The notes: a model not told the origin generated them from the sequence alone. Positions 1 through 8,624 are shown, numbered from the stretch's first letter. The stretch is DNA of 64,000 nucleotides from Anaerolineae bacterium (GCA_022820125.1 JAJEGA010000098.1:1-64000); one strand, 5' to 3'. Numbers and translations are program-made.

Positions 1-71
1 AAATTCTGTAATGTGTTTTTATCCTTGTTTACCGTTTTAAAATTTTTTTTTTTTCCTTTTTTGGCCACCCC

Positions 72-326
72 ATGCCCCCCCCCCCCCCCCCCCCCGCGCG
101 CTTGACCGCATTGCGAAACATGGTATCCAGGTTTAGTTCCGCGCCGCTCCTGGCGGTTTTGCTGATCGCGTGGACGCTTGCCGACCCGCCAGCGCTCGCC
201 CAAAGCAACCCGCCTGTCACCGCCTGCGGTTTGCCGGCGCAGGGACTATTGTCTCCACCGTCACCTATACCCTGACAGCTAATTGCCAACTGACCGGCTC
301 TATCGTAGCCACCGCCGCCATCGTAT
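72..326 (+). pseudogene. Truncated 5' copy of the beta-helix/LysM gene
   Basis: From about 102 to 326 this stretch is almost identical to 1737-1962, the signal-peptide end of the intact gene starting at 1755, at an offset of about 1635 bases. It encodes the same leader (MVSRFSSAPLLAV...) and the CGLPAQG segment. A one-base deletion just after the GCAGGG at about 240-245 shifts the frame, and the reading frame then stops at 275. Similarity ends near 326, where the upstream region of a glycosyltransferase gene begins. I read it as a dead 5' fragment left by a duplication, preceded by its own poly-C tract. Confidence 0.75.
75..95 (+). repeat. Poly-C homopolymer, 21 C
   Basis: Twenty-one consecutive C follow an ATG at 72. 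The same kind of tract (15 C) stands at the same place before the intact paralogue at 1718-1732. Such tracts slip during replication and can switch a gene on or off. Tract length is also the feature most prone to sequencing error. A run of 12 T lies just upstream at 43-54. Confidence 0.85.
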
Positions 327-340
327 ACCAGGAGACCGCC

Positions 341-1357
341 ATGTACAGCCATCAGTTGCAATCCGCTATTGAGCCCTTGGTATCGGTCGTCATGCCAGTT
401 TGGAATAGAGAAAGGTTTCTCGCGGCCGCTATCGACAGCGTCCTCTCGCAGACCTATAGAAACTTTGAATTGATTATCGTAGACGATGGATCAGAGGACA
501 GCAGCGTCGACATCATCAGGAGCTATCAAAGCCGCGATGACAGGATAAGATTTATCTCTATGCCATCGAATCAAGGCCATTCCGTAGCCAAAAATCTAGG
601 CATTGAAGCCGCCACCGGCGAATACATCGCGTTCATGGATTCTGACGATATAAGCTTGCCAGACCGCTTGCGCCGACAGGTCAGCTTTCTGCAGGACAAT
701 CCCGAAATCGACGCCGTCGGGCCGTACGCTCTAGAAACCAGTGAGGATCTTTCGCCTGTACCTGAGAAAGCGAGATTTATGAGCAGGCTCGCATGCGATC
801 ACACGCTGATTCTCTTTGACCACTTAACTGTGGCTAGAGCGATGATTGTTGGCGCCCTGATGATTCGCGCCGGGCTGCTGCGGACGCTGGGCGGATTCGA
901 CCCGGCCATCCGCTATGGCGCAGAAGGCGACTTCTTCCATCGTCTCTTCCAAATCGCGGGCGCTCGCGTCGCCAATATTCCCGAAATCCTTTACCTCGCG
1001 CGCTATCACGACGCTAACTGGAGTGGCACTTTGGGCTGGCGGGAGCGGAAGGCGATCCGCTTTCGCCTTTATCTCATTCGGCTGAGATCAGTCTATCCAG
1101 CAGCCACCTCGCAGACTGTCGCCCGATTCCAACGCTTGCGGCGTCGCCACAAATTGAACTGGGCGGAGAGACGGGCGGCCAAGCGCGATTACAAGCGCGT
1201 CATAGAAGGCATGATCGCTCGTCAATTAGCCTCTGCAAGCGAGCGCTCAATTCTGGCCGCCGAGATGAACCGGCGCCTCGAAGAGGCCAGCCCGCGCTTA
1301 TGGCAAAAGTTCTGTCACTGGTATCGCTACCGCATCCAAAGGAGAACGATCCAATAA
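341..1357 (+). CDS. Family 2 glycosyltransferase
   Basis: The protein has 338 residues. It starts at the ATG at 341, which follows a GGAG ribosome site; the frame is open further upstream but runs through the degenerate repeat, so that part is not coding. It opens with the GT-A fold signature VSVVMPVWNRE, a VDDGS motif at residues 47-51, and a DSDD metal/nucleotide-sugar motif at about 100-103. These are typical of GT2 enzymes that add a sugar from a nucleotide-sugar donor to a polysaccharide or surface acceptor. The C-terminal third is basic and has no membrane span, so the enzyme is cytoplasmic or peripheral. It stands alone between two copies of the 5' end of the beta-helix gene. Donor and acceptor cannot be told from sequence. 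Confidence 0.88.
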   Translation: MYSHQLQSAIEPLVSVVMPVWNRERFLAAAIDSVLSQTYRNFELIIVDDGSEDSSVDIIRSYQSRDDRIRFISMPSNQGHSVAKNLGIEAATGEYIAFMDSDDISLPDRLRRQVSFLQDNPEIDAVGPYALETSEDLSPVPEKARFMSRLACDHTLILFDHLTVARAMIVGALMIRAGLLRTLGGFDPAIRYGAEGDFFHRLFQIAGARVANIPEILYLARYHDANWSGTLGWRERKAIRFRLYLIRLRSVYPAATSQTVARFQRLRRRHKLNWAERRAAKRDYKRVIEGMIARQLASASERSILAAEMNRRLEEASPRLWQKFCHWYRYRIQRRTIQ

Positions 1358-1375
1358 AATGCGATAATACGATTC

Positions 1376-1528
1376 GATTGAAGCTGGCCTGCGCGGACGC
1401 TGGCTGATGTCGGCGTGCGCGATATGGCTGAACTGCGCCAATTCGCGCGCGACCACGACGAGGAGCTGATCCGCGTGGTCAGCTCGCAGGCCAGCGCGGT
1501 GGGCCAGGCGTATGGGAATTGGATGTGA
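1376..1528 (+). pseudogene. Short gene 3'-end fragment of unknown family
   Basis: The frame ending in TGA at 1526-1528 encodes a coherent hydrophilic tail (ADVGVRDMAELRQFARDHD and on to AYGNWM) but has no credible start. It looks like the C-terminal end of a protein whose 5' part is gone. I do not recognise the family. From 1529 to about 1694 I see only an AT-richer stretch without a gene, which presumably holds the promoter of the gene at 1755. Confidence 0.3.
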
Positions 1529-1717
1529 GCAATAGCGCCTTGGCTATGGCAGCGAGTTTTGCAGCCCGGACAAAAGCTCCGCTGCGAAAACCTGTAAGAT
1601 CCGCGTTCGTCGTCATTCCCCTGCATCTGTTTTGGAAAATATGGTAAATGTTGTTATATTGGTATTTCTTTGATAGAGATTTTGAATTTTACATTTGGTC
1701 AGAACACATGTGCCTTA

Positions 1718-1732
1718 CCCCCCCCCCCCCCC
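1718..1732 (+). repeat. Poly-C homopolymer, 15 C
   Basis: Fifteen C lie 22 bases before the likely ATG (1755) of the beta-helix/LysM gene. If translation instead begins at the TTG at 1695 or the GTG at 1710, the tract is inside the coding region and a one-base length change would shift the frame. If it begins at 1755, the tract lies in the leader and would alter spacing. Either arrangement is typical of phase-variable loci. Confidence 0.8.
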
Positions 1733-1754
1733 GCGCTTGACCGCATTGCGAAAC

Positions 1755-3815
1755 ATGGTATCCAGGTTTAGTTCCGCGCCGCTCCTGGCGGTTATGCTGA
1801 TCGCGTGGACGCTTGCCGGCCCGCCAGCGCTCGCCCAAAGCAACCCGCCTGTCACCGCCTGCGGTTTGCCGGCGCAGGGGAATATTGTCTCCACCGTCAC
1901 CTATACCCTGACAGCTGACTGCCAACTGACCGGCTCTATCGTAGCCAGCGGCGCCATCAGCGTCACGATAAACGGCGGCGGGCATACGATCAGCGGCGGC
2001 GCCTTCATCTTGCTTCAGGGCGGCGGCAATACTCTGAATCTGAACAATCTAACGATTGATGGCGCGCGTCAGACGCGGACGGAAACGATCACGGCAAATG
2101 CATTGAGCGCGACGGATGCAACATTCATCAACAGCCGCGGCGGACCCGCGATAGCCGCTCTCAGCAGCACCCGCTTGGAAAATGTGTTATTGGCCGGCAA
2201 CTCATCCAGCCACTACGCTTTGGGCGGCAACGGCAGCGCGGTCCATGCCGGGGTCAACACCAGCCACGTTTGGAACAATGTTGTTATGCGCCGCAATTTC
2301 GGCAATGGCGGCGCCATTTCTTTGCAGACCGGCGCCACCTTGACGACAACCGGCTGTCTGACTTTATCGGGCAATATTCCCTATGATGTTTATGACCCGA
2401 ATAACAATTGGACGGACAGCAGCACGGGTCCTTGCAGCGGCACAATCGGCAATGGCGGCCAAGCCAGCGTCCCCTCGCCCGCTCTGATGGCTTGCGGGCT
2501 GCCGGCGCCTGGTGTCCTGGATAGCTCGGCGACCTATCAGCTGCGCGGCGACTGTCAACTTAGCGGCTCGCTGACACTTTCAGAAGATGTGGACATTCGC
2601 ATCGTAGGCAATGGCTTCACGCTGCGCTCAAGCGCCGCCGGGCAGCAGTTCTTCACCGCCGCCACTAGCTTTCTGCGCCTGGAGAATGTCGCGTTTGCTG
2701 GCGTGCGGATCTTCCATTGGGGTGATTTGCAGGCGGATCGTTTCCGACTGACTGATACCACCGGCGGAGCTTTCTTAAATGTGGGAGCGATGCGCTTTAC
2801 CAATGCGCTCTTTGAGAATAACTCCACGGCGACGTCAACCGGGAGGTCGGTGCTGCTGGCTTGGGGCTCTTATCGAAATGGTTTCACGAGCTTCACCGAT
2901 TCGGCTTTCCGCAACAATTCCGGCGGCCTCGCCCCGCTGCAAAATGCCGGCGCGACGATTGAGCTGAATGGCTGCGTCGCTTTTGAGAATAATTCCCCGG
3001 CTGATTTCTTTGGCGCCGTCACCGACAATCGCGATCCCGCCTGCGACGACGAGATTGTTGATCCTGTGATTCCAGTCGTTCCGCCAGCGCCGCCGACCGC
3101 CCCGAACCCGAACAAACTGAAAGCCAAACACAGCAGCCATAATTGGCACGAAAGTTTCACCACATGCGCCATCCCGCTAGGCGCTATTGGCTGCATCTAT
3201 TGGTGGCATTCGGGCGGGGAGCTGCTGCTGTCGGTGTATCGCATTGATTTAGAGAGCGTGGGGCATTATGCGCTGCGCGTCAGCCAAAGCGAGGTGGAAG
3301 CGACCGACGCTGGGCTGGTGGCCTGTTCGCTGGATGGCCGCGTGGCGGTGCGCGTGGGCATGACGGACGCGGTAAGCGAGCTCATGGCTTACAGCAAGCT
3401 CTACCAGGAATTGCGCCCCTATCCGGGAGCGCGTGATATCGTCGTCTCCAAGGGCCCCACTGCCCTTGAAGGCAAGACGCATCACGTGATATTCGATCAC
3501 GCGCTGGATGGGCGGGTGATGGGCACGGTCGATACCTATGACGGTCTGCCGGCGGCCGAGTGCGTCGAGATTGCGCCTGAGGCTGCCGATCCCCCGCCAA
3601 CTCCAGCGCCGGTTTATGCGCCCCCGGTACAGCCGCAAGCGTCCCAAGCGGATGGCTCTATCCGGCATATTGTGCAGCCCGGGGACACGTTGAGCGCCAT
3701 CGCCGTCGCCTACCGCGTTTATCAACTCGATATCATTATGCTCAACCAGCTTGAGGACATGGGGCGTTGGATTTATCCCGGGCAGGAACTGCTTATACGC
3801 GAGGCGGGGGTCTAA
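1755..3815 (+). CDS. Secreted beta-helix protein with C-terminal LysM domain
   Basis: The protein has about 686 residues from the ATG at 1755; the frame is open back to a TTG at 1695 through the poly-C tract. A Sec signal peptide (residues 1-30, ending PALAQ) is followed by two related Asn/Gly-rich repeat blocks, each opening with a CGLPA motif and then a run with the periodicity of a right-handed parallel beta-helix. A Pro-rich linker leads to a globular middle part, a second Pro-rich linker, and a LysM domain over the last ~50 residues (VQPGDTLSAIA ... IYPGQELLI), which binds peptidoglycan or other GlcNAc polymers. The likely role is a cell-wall-attached surface protein, perhaps an adhesin or glycan binder. 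No catalytic motif is evident. Confidence 0.8.
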   Translation: MVSRFSSAPLLAVMLIAWTLAGPPALAQSNPPVTACGLPAQGNIVSTVTYTLTADCQLTGSIVASGAISVTINGGGHTISGGAFILLQGGGNTLNLNNLTIDGARQTRTETITANALSATDATFINSRGGPAIAALSSTRLENVLLAGNSSSHYALGGNGSAVHAGVNTSHVWNNVVMRRNFGNGGAISLQTGATLTTTGCLTLSGNIPYDVYDPNNNWTDSSTGPCSGTIGNGGQASVPSPALMACGLPAPGVLDSSATYQLRGDCQLSGSLTLSEDVDIRIVGNGFTLRSSAAGQQFFTAATSFLRLENVAFAGVRIFHWGDLQADRFRLTDTTGGAFLNVGAMRFTNALFENNSTATSTGRSVLLAWGSYRNGFTSFTDSAFRNNSGGLAPLQNAGATIELNGCVAFENNSPADFFGAVTDNRDPACDDEIVDPVIPVVPPAPPTAPNPNKLKAKHSSHNWHESFTTCAIPLGAIGCIYWWHSGGELLLSVYRIDLESVGHYALRVSQSEVEATDAGLVACSLDGRVAVRVGMTDAVSELMAYSKLYQELRPYPGARDIVVSKGPTALEGKTHHVIFDHALDGRVMGTVDTYDGLPAAECVEIAPEAADPPPTPAPVYAPPVQPQASQADGSIRHIVQPGDTLSAIAVAYRVYQLDIIMLNQLEDMGRWIYPGQELLIREAGV

Positions 3816-3925
3816 AACACAATCACGCCGCGCGCCGCATCGCCTGTCAGCATGGACGCGCAAGCCTCGTTGAGACTAGCGCCTTATCGACAGCGCGAAA
3901 CCGGGCAGCGTCTGTAAAATGCGAT

Positions 3926-4207
3926 TCAGGGGAGCGAGGTCAGCCGCGACAAAAGATAGCCGATGATGAGTGTGGCGATGCCTAACACGATAATGAGAGT
4001 CCAGCGCCAATTGTCCAGCTTGCCTTCTATGCGCGTCAAGATAACTTTGAGCTCTCCCGTATCTTTTGCGTAGTCTGCTTTGGACACCTTGTGATGAAGC
4101 TCTGATTTGATGACTTCTATATCAGTAAGTCCAATAAAGTAATGCAACAAAATGACGGAACGTCGTAGGGGCGACTCTTGAGTCGCCCACATGTACAATG
4201 GCGGCAT
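3926..4207 (-). CDS. Small protein with C-terminal membrane anchor
   Basis: Ninety-three residues from the ATG at 4207. That start overlaps two palindromic repeats (4165-4235), so a TTG start near 4150 may be the real one. The core is a charged amphipathic helix, probably a short coiled coil (KADYAKDTGELKVILTRIE), followed by one strongly hydrophobic span (WTLIIVLGIATLIIGYLL) and a short tail. The arrangement recalls small phage hemolysin XhlA-like and CCDC90/DUF1640-like membrane proteins, but I cannot assign a family. It faces the beta-helix gene and lies downstream of the alcohol dehydrogenase gene on the same strand. Confidence 0.5.
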   Translation of the reverse strand: MPPLYMWATQESPLRRSVILLHYFIGLTDIEVIKSELHHKVSKADYAKDTGELKVILTRIEGKLDNWRWTLIIVLGIATLIIGYLLSRLTSLP

Positions 4208-4235
4208 AGTGGGCGAGACAAGTCTCGCCCCTACA
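4165..4235. repeat. Two dispersed palindromic hairpins
   Basis: The first hairpin (4165-4190) has arms GGGCGACTC/GAGTCGCCC preceded by GTAG. The second (4211-4235) has arms GGGCGAGAC/GTCTCGCCC followed by CTACA. They belong to a family found in at least a dozen intergenic gaps of this window. They sit in opposite orientation here and could act as a transcription terminator between the alcohol dehydrogenase and the small membrane protein. Confidence 0.8.
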
Positions 4236-4339
4236 GATCTCGAATCAGATTAGCATCGCCCTTTTTCGCATGACTTACTTGCCTTTACTTCCTATTGCGT
4301 ACTATGGCATAAGTATATGTTTGAAATCCTGCGAACAGC

Positions 4340-5440
4340 TCAAAACACAATCACACCCCGCGCCACATCGCCCGTCAGCATTCTTGCGTAAGCCTCATTG
4401 ATCTGGTCCAGCCGATAACGATTTGTGACCAGCTCCTCCAGCTTGAGCTTGCCCGCCATATACAGGTCCAGGAAGAGGTGAAAATCCCGCGCCGGATTGA
4501 TCGAGCCGTAGAGACTGCCGCGGATCTTGCGCTCGGTCATGGTGAGGACCTGGCCCAGAAACTTGGTCTCGCTGTCTTGCGGCGTCAAGCCCACGAGCGT
4601 GCAGATGCCGCCGGGCCGCACCGCCGCGATCGCCGTCTCTTGCAAAGCGGGGATGCCCACGGACTCAAACGTGTGGTCGGCGCCGCGGCTCTCGGTCAGC
4701 TTCTGAATCTCGCCGATGACCATATCGTCTGACATCAGGCAGTGCGTCGCGCCGAATTCGCGCGCGATTTCCATTTTGTTGCTGTTGGTATCGACCGCGA
4801 TTATGGGATCTGCGCCACAGAGCGCCGCGCCCTGGATGATGTTCAAGCCCACGCCGCCAGCGCCGAAGACGGCAACGCTCTGCCCGGCGCGCACCTCAGC
4901 GGTGAACATCGCCGCGCCCACGCCCGTTGACACCGCGCAGCCGACCAGCGCCGCCACTTCCAGCGGCACATCTTTGCGGACGGGCACCACGCTGACTTCG
5001 CGGCAGACGATATATTCCGCGAAGGTGCCGAGACCGGCGAGGATATAGACCGGCTCGCCCCTCCAGGATATGCGGCTGCTGCCATCGCCCAGCACGCCGG
5101 CGACGACATGATCAAAGTCATTTTCGCAGATGGAGGCTTGGTCGTTCTGGCAGTAGAAGCACTCGCCGCAGCTGGCTCTAAAGCTGAGCGTGACGTGATC
5201 GCCCGGCTTGGCGCGTGTGACGCCAGCGCCGACCGCCTCGACGATGCCGGCGCCTTCGTGCCCGAGGATCATGGGCGCGGGGAAGTCTCCCTTGCCGGCC
5301 ACCACGTGCCAATCACTGTGGCAGATGCCCGTCGCCGCCATCTTGACCAGCACTTCGCCCGCTTTTGGTGGCGCCAGGTCAACCGTTTCAATTTTGAAGG
5401 GGGTATTAGCTTCGGTGAGGATTGCCGCTTGCATTTGCAT
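4340..5440 (-). CDS. Zinc-dependent alcohol dehydrogenase (MDR family), copy 1
   Basis: The 366-residue protein is a full-length medium-chain dehydrogenase/reductase. Catalytic zinc ligands are visible at C40 and H61-E62, with a third cysteine in ALVGCAVSTG. The structural zinc lobe is at C91, C94, C97 and C105. The Rossmann fold carries VFGAGGVGLN and an acidic residue at the end of the next strand (VDTNSNK), which indicates NAD(H). It resembles the group that includes class III (formaldehyde/glutathione) and NDMA-dependent alcohol dehydrogenases; the exact alcohol is unknown. It follows a paralogue 68 bases upstream in the same direction, with a hairpin repeat between them, downstream of a sugar importer. 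The two may oxidise alcohols derived from the imported substrate. Confidence 0.9.
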   Translation of the reverse strand: MQMQAAILTEANTPFKIETVDLAPPKAGEVLVKMAATGICHSDWHVVAGKGDFPAPMILGHEGAGIVEAVGAGVTRAKPGDHVTLSFRASCGECFYCQNDQASICENDFDHVVAGVLGDGSSRISWRGEPVYILAGLGTFAEYIVCREVSVVPVRKDVPLEVAALVGCAVSTGVGAAMFTAEVRAGQSVAVFGAGGVGLNIIQGAALCGADPIIAVDTNSNKMEIAREFGATHCLMSDDMVIGEIQKLTESRGADHTFESVGIPALQETAIAAVRPGGICTLVGLTPQDSETKFLGQVLTMTERKIRGSLYGSINPARDFHLFLDLYMAGKLKLEELVTNRYRLDQINEAYARMLTGDVARGVIVF

Positions 5441-5463
5441 ATTGGGAAGCCTTTCGCTTTTGC

Positions 5464-5488
5464 GGGCGAGGCAAGGGTCGCCCCTACA
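5464..5488. repeat. Dispersed palindromic hairpin
   Basis: This is a member of the GGGCGA...TCGCCCCTACA family in the gap between the two alcohol dehydrogenase genes. The outer arms pair but the inner bases do not, so it is a degenerate copy. Confidence 0.65.
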
Positions 5489-5508
5489 TCAGCAAGTCTT
5501 GGCGCCTA

Positions 5509-6609
5509 CTAAAACACAATGATCCCGCGCGCCACCTCGCCGGTGAGCATATTGGCGTAAGCCTCGTTAATCTCGTCCAGCCGATAGGCGCGCGTCACCA
5601 GCTCGTCCAGCTTGAGCTTGCCCGCGCGATAGAGATCGATGAATATGGGGAAATCGCGATGCGTGTTAACCGAGCCGTAGAAGCTGCCGCGGATGACTTT
5701 TTCCGTGCGGGTGATGATGGCGCCGGGCAAGTTGGTGTCGCTGCCGACCGGCGTCAAGCCCACCAACGTCAGCGTGCCGCCGGGGCGCGTCGCCTCCAAG
5801 CCTCGCTCCTGCAAGAACGATAGCCCGACCGACTCAAATACATGATCGGCGCCGCGTCCGTCGGTCAAGGCCTGGATTTCGGCGACGCTGTTGTCGTCGG
5901 AGTAGAGCGTATGCGTGGCGCCGAATTCGCGGGCGATCTCCATTTTGCTGCTGTTGGTATCAACCGCGATGACCGGGTCGGCGCCGCACATGACCGCGCC
6001 CATGATGATGTTTAGACCGACGCCGCCGGCGCCATAAACGGCGACGCTCTCGCCCGGGCGCACGTCAGCGGTGTACATCGCCGCGCCGACGCCGGTGGAG
6101 ACGGCGCAGCCCACCAGCGCCGCCACTTCCAGCGGCACATCATCCCGGATTGGCACTGCCGCCGACTGGTCGATGACCACGTATTCAGCGAAACAGCCCA
6201 AGCCAGTCATGATGTGCACCTGCTCGCCATCGCGGCTGATGCGGCTCTCGCCATCCTTCATCAAGCCCGAGCGCAACACGGGCGAATAAACTTCGCAGAG
6301 GTTGGTCTTGCCGCGTTGGCAATAGAAGCATTTGCCGCAATTGGCGCGGAAGCTCAGGGTGACATGATCGCCCGGTTTGAGGCTCGTGACGCCGTCGCCG
6401 ACGCGCTCGACCACGCCCGCGCCTTCATGCCCGCAGATGATGGGCAGCGGAAAATAAGAAAGCCCCTCGACTACGTGCCAGTCGCTGTGGCAGACGCCAG
6501 CCGCCGCCACCTTGACCAAGACCTCGCCCGCTTTTGGCGGCGCTAAATCGACCGTTTCGATACTGAAGGGCGTATTGATTTCATTGAGGACTGCCGCTTG
6601 CATTTGCAT
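5509..6609 (-). CDS. Zinc-dependent alcohol dehydrogenase (MDR family), copy 2
   Basis: The protein has 366 residues from the ATG at 6609 (MQMQAAVLNE), which matches the start of the neighbouring paralogue; the frame stays open upstream but that extension is not conserved. All zinc ligands of copy 1 are present at the same positions (C40, H61; C91, C94, C97, C105), as are the NAD motifs (VYGAGGVGLN, VDTNSSK). The two copies are strongly similar over their full length and arose by local duplication. Divergence is mainly in the loop at residues 98-130, which could change substrate range. A short 3' remnant of a third copy lies just upstream at 6671-6730. The gene lies downstream of the permease gene at 6766-7599 on the same strand. 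Confidence 0.9.
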   Translation of the reverse strand: MQMQAAVLNEINTPFSIETVDLAPPKAGEVLVKVAAAGVCHSDWHVVEGLSYFPLPIICGHEGAGVVERVGDGVTSLKPGDHVTLSFRANCGKCFYCQRGKTNLCEVYSPVLRSGLMKDGESRISRDGEQVHIMTGLGCFAEYVVIDQSAAVPIRDDVPLEVAALVGCAVSTGVGAAMYTADVRPGESVAVYGAGGVGLNIIMGAVMCGADPVIAVDTNSSKMEIAREFGATHTLYSDDNSVAEIQALTDGRGADHVFESVGLSFLQERGLEATRPGGTLTLVGLTPVGSDTNLPGAIITRTEKVIRGSFYGSVNTHRDFPIFIDLYRAGKLKLDELVTRAYRLDEINEAYANMLTGEVARGIIVF

Positions 6610-6670
6610 GCTATTCCACCTTTTCCGCGGGCAAACGGTTTGATCGCCCATAGACCTGTGTTGATGACCT

Positions 6671-6730
6671 TCAGAATACAATGATACCGCGAGCCAGCTC
6701 GCCACTCAACAAATCTGGCGCAAGGTCATC
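6671..6730 (-). pseudogene. 3'-end remnant of a third alcohol dehydrogenase
   Basis: Read on the minus strand, this stretch encodes ...LLSGELARGIIVF and then a stop. It aligns with the C-terminal ends MLTGDVARGVIVF and MLTGEVARGIIVF of the two intact neighbours. Nothing of the rest of the gene remains. It marks a former three-copy tandem array or a failed duplication. Confidence 0.75.
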
Positions 6731-6765
6731 TTGTCGAGCCAAAGACGGCGATGTTGTCAACTGCG

Positions 6766-7599
6766 CTAGGACTTGACCGCGCCGACGGTCAGCCCCTGGA
6801 CGAACTGCTTCTGCAAAGCGAGGAAGAGCAGCAGAATCGGCAAGGTCGAGAGCAGAGACGCCGCCATTATTACCCCGTGTTCCATCCGGTACATGCCCAC
6901 CATGCCCGCCATCACTACGGGCAGCGTCTGCAATTCCCGGCTGCGCAGCACGACCAGCGGCCAGACGAAATCGTTCCAGGAGGTCATGAAAGCCAGCACC
7001 GCCAGCACCGCCAGCGCCGGACGCACCAGCGGCAGCGCAATCTGCAAATAAATGCGAAATTCCGAAGCGCCGTCTATGCGGGCGGAATCAAGCAGCTCGT
7101 TCGGCACCGCTTCCATGCTCTGCTTCATGAAGAAGATGCCGAAGGCGCCGGCCACGCCCGGGATGATGACGCCAGCGTAACTGTTGACCAAGCCCAGGCG
7201 GATCACCAAGACGAAGAGCGGAATGAAAATGGTGTAAAGCGGCACCATCATTGAGCCGAGCAGAACAAGGAAGAGGAAATTCTTCAGCGGAAAGGTGTAC
7301 TTCGCGAAGGCGAAACCGGCCAGCGATGCCAGGAAAAGATGAGAGACGGTATGCGCCACAGCGATGAAGGCGCTGTTTAGGAAATGGTGGGCGAAATCGA
7401 ATTCAACAAATAGTCTGATATAGTTGCGCAGGTGGGGCTCTTCCGGGATCAACGTCGGCCGCAATTGGAAGATCTCATATTGTTCTTTGAAGGTGTTGGA
7501 GATCAACCAGAAGAAGGGCGTCGCCATCGAGATTAGGATGAAGAAGAGGAAGCCGTAGGCGATTGTGCGCTGGGCGCGGCGGGTGAGCGTGCCATCCAT
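6766..7599 (-). CDS. Sugar ABC transporter permease, MalG/UgpE-like (importer 1)
   Basis: The protein has 277 residues from the ATG at 7599, preceded by an AGGAAGG ribosome site; a start at 7629 would overlap the previous gene by 26 bases. It has six hydrophobic segments and the cytoplasmic EAA loop that docks to the ATPase (SARIDGASEFRIYLQIALPL, about residues 170-190). It is the second integral-membrane subunit of a CUT1 carbohydrate importer. It follows the MalF-like permease with a 4-base gap and comes after the binding protein, so it forms an operon. No ATPase is encoded nearby; CUT1 systems commonly share an MsmK-type ATPase from elsewhere. Confidence 0.9.
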   Translation of the reverse strand: MDGTLTRRAQRTIAYGFLFFILISMATPFFWLISNTFKEQYEIFQLRPTLIPEEPHLRNYIRLFVEFDFAHHFLNSAFIAVAHTVSHLFLASLAGFAFAKYTFPLKNFLFLVLLGSMMVPLYTIFIPLFVLVIRLGLVNSYAGVIIPGVAGAFGIFFMKQSMEAVPNELLDSARIDGASEFRIYLQIALPLVRPALAVLAVLAFMTSWNDFVWPLVVLRSRELQTLPVVMAGMVGMYRMEHGVIMAASLLSTLPILLLFLALQKQFVQGLTVGAVKS

Positions 7600-7603
7600 C
7601 GCC

Positions 7604-8521
7604 TTAGTCTTCCTTCCTAAAAGCGCCAAAGAGATAGAGCTGGATGAAGGACAAGCAGAAGATGATCAGCGCCAGCACCCAGCCGATGGCGGAGCCGTAG
7701 CCGAGCTTGGCATTGGTGAAGCCCATGCGGTAGAGATAGTTGGCGATGGTCAGGCTGGCGTCGTTGGGTCCGCCGTCCGCAAGCAGCAGCGGTTCGGCGA
7801 AAAGCTGGAAGGAGCCAATCATCGTCACCACACCGACGAAGAGCGCGATGGGGCGCAGTTGCGGGATAGTAACGTAGCGGAATTGCGCCCAGGTTCCGGC
7901 GCCGTCCACCTGCGCCGCTTCATACAGATCGGGCGGGATGCTTTGCAAGCCGGTCAGAAAATACAAGACGTTGATGCCAGTGTAGCGCCAGGCGGCCACC
8001 GCCAGCACCGAAATCTTGACCAGTTCCTCGTCCAGCCATTTAAGCGCCGGGACGCCCAGCAGCGCCAAGCCCTGGTTGATCAAGCCGAACTGGTTGTTGA
8101 AGATCATCAGGAACATGAGGGTGGCGGCGACCGTGCTGGTGAGGATGGGCAGGAAGTAACCGATGCGGAAAAGGCTCTTCAGGCGGACCAGCGTCGAGTT
8201 GATCAGCAAGGCAAGCACGAGCGCCAGCGGCAAGATAAACAGAAAAGCGCCGATGGCGTAGTACACGGTGTTCCAAAGCGATTTGAGGAAGACCGGGTCG
8301 CCCGCCAGGTAGGTGTAATTGCCCAAGCCCACATGCCGCATGGGACCGGTGCCGGGCCAGCGATGCAAGCTGAGGTAGAGCGCGTAGATCAGCGGGCCGA
8401 CCGAGAAGACGATGAAGAGGATGTAGAAGGGCGAGATGAAGACGTAGGGCACGACCTTGCGCCGGGAGCGGCTCCACCAAGCGCGCAATCCGCGTTCTTC
8501 AACGATTGGGGCGCTGCTCAC
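7604..8521 (-). CDS. Sugar ABC transporter permease, MalF/UgpA-like (importer 1)
   Basis: A 305-residue integral membrane subunit of a CUT1 importer. A basic N-terminus (RSRRKVVPYVFISPF) is followed by six hydrophobic spans. The EAA loop near residue 200 reads YEAAQVDGAGTWAQFRYVTIP, the hallmark site for the ATPase. It is the partner of the MalG-like permease immediately downstream and of the solute-binding protein upstream, all on the minus strand. The substrate is probably a mono-, oligo- or glyco-polyol; sequence does not say which. The 131-base gap to the binding-protein gene holds two palindromic repeats that may attenuate expression of the membrane subunits relative to the binding protein. 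Confidence 0.9.
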   Translation of the reverse strand: MSSAPIVEERGLRAWWSRSRRKVVPYVFISPFYILFIVFSVGPLIYALYLSLHRWPGTGPMRHVGLGNYTYLAGDPVFLKSLWNTVYYAIGAFLFILPLALVLALLINSTLVRLKSLFRIGYFLPILTSTVAATLMFLMIFNNQFGLINQGLALLGVPALKWLDEELVKISVLAVAAWRYTGINVLYFLTGLQSIPPDLYEAAQVDGAGTWAQFRYVTIPQLRPIALFVGVVTMIGSFQLFAEPLLLADGGPNDASLTIANYLYRMGFTNAKLGYGSAIGWVLALIIFCLSFIQLYLFGAFRKED

Positions 8522-8549
8522 GACTTGGACCCCTTCCCGCCATGACCAC

Positions 8550-8624
8550 TGTAGGGACGATCTATCAGGTCGCCCGAAACATCAGAACCATGACAGGCGG
8601 GCGACATAATATGTCGCCCCTACG
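8550..8624. repeat. Two dispersed palindromic hairpins
   Basis: A degenerate copy (GTAGGGACGAT ... AGGTCGCCC, about 8550-8576) is followed by a perfect one (arms GGGCGACAT/ATGTCGCCC, then CCTACG, 8599-8624). They lie between the binding-protein gene and the permease genes of importer 1, the usual place for a stem that stabilises the upstream mRNA segment. Confidence 0.75.

Noticed and set aside
43..95. T and C homopolymers at the window edge considered as a contig-end artefact only
   Set aside because: A similar C tract occurs again at 1718-1732 in front of the intact paralogue, so the feature belongs to the gene family. The exact lengths remain doubtful.
7565..8545. Plus-strand frame of 326 codons opposite a permease gene
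   Set aside because: Exact antisense of the MalF-like permease. The translation is a run of Gln, Asp, Glu and His without any fold, typical of the shadow of a hydrophobic gene in GC-rich DNA.
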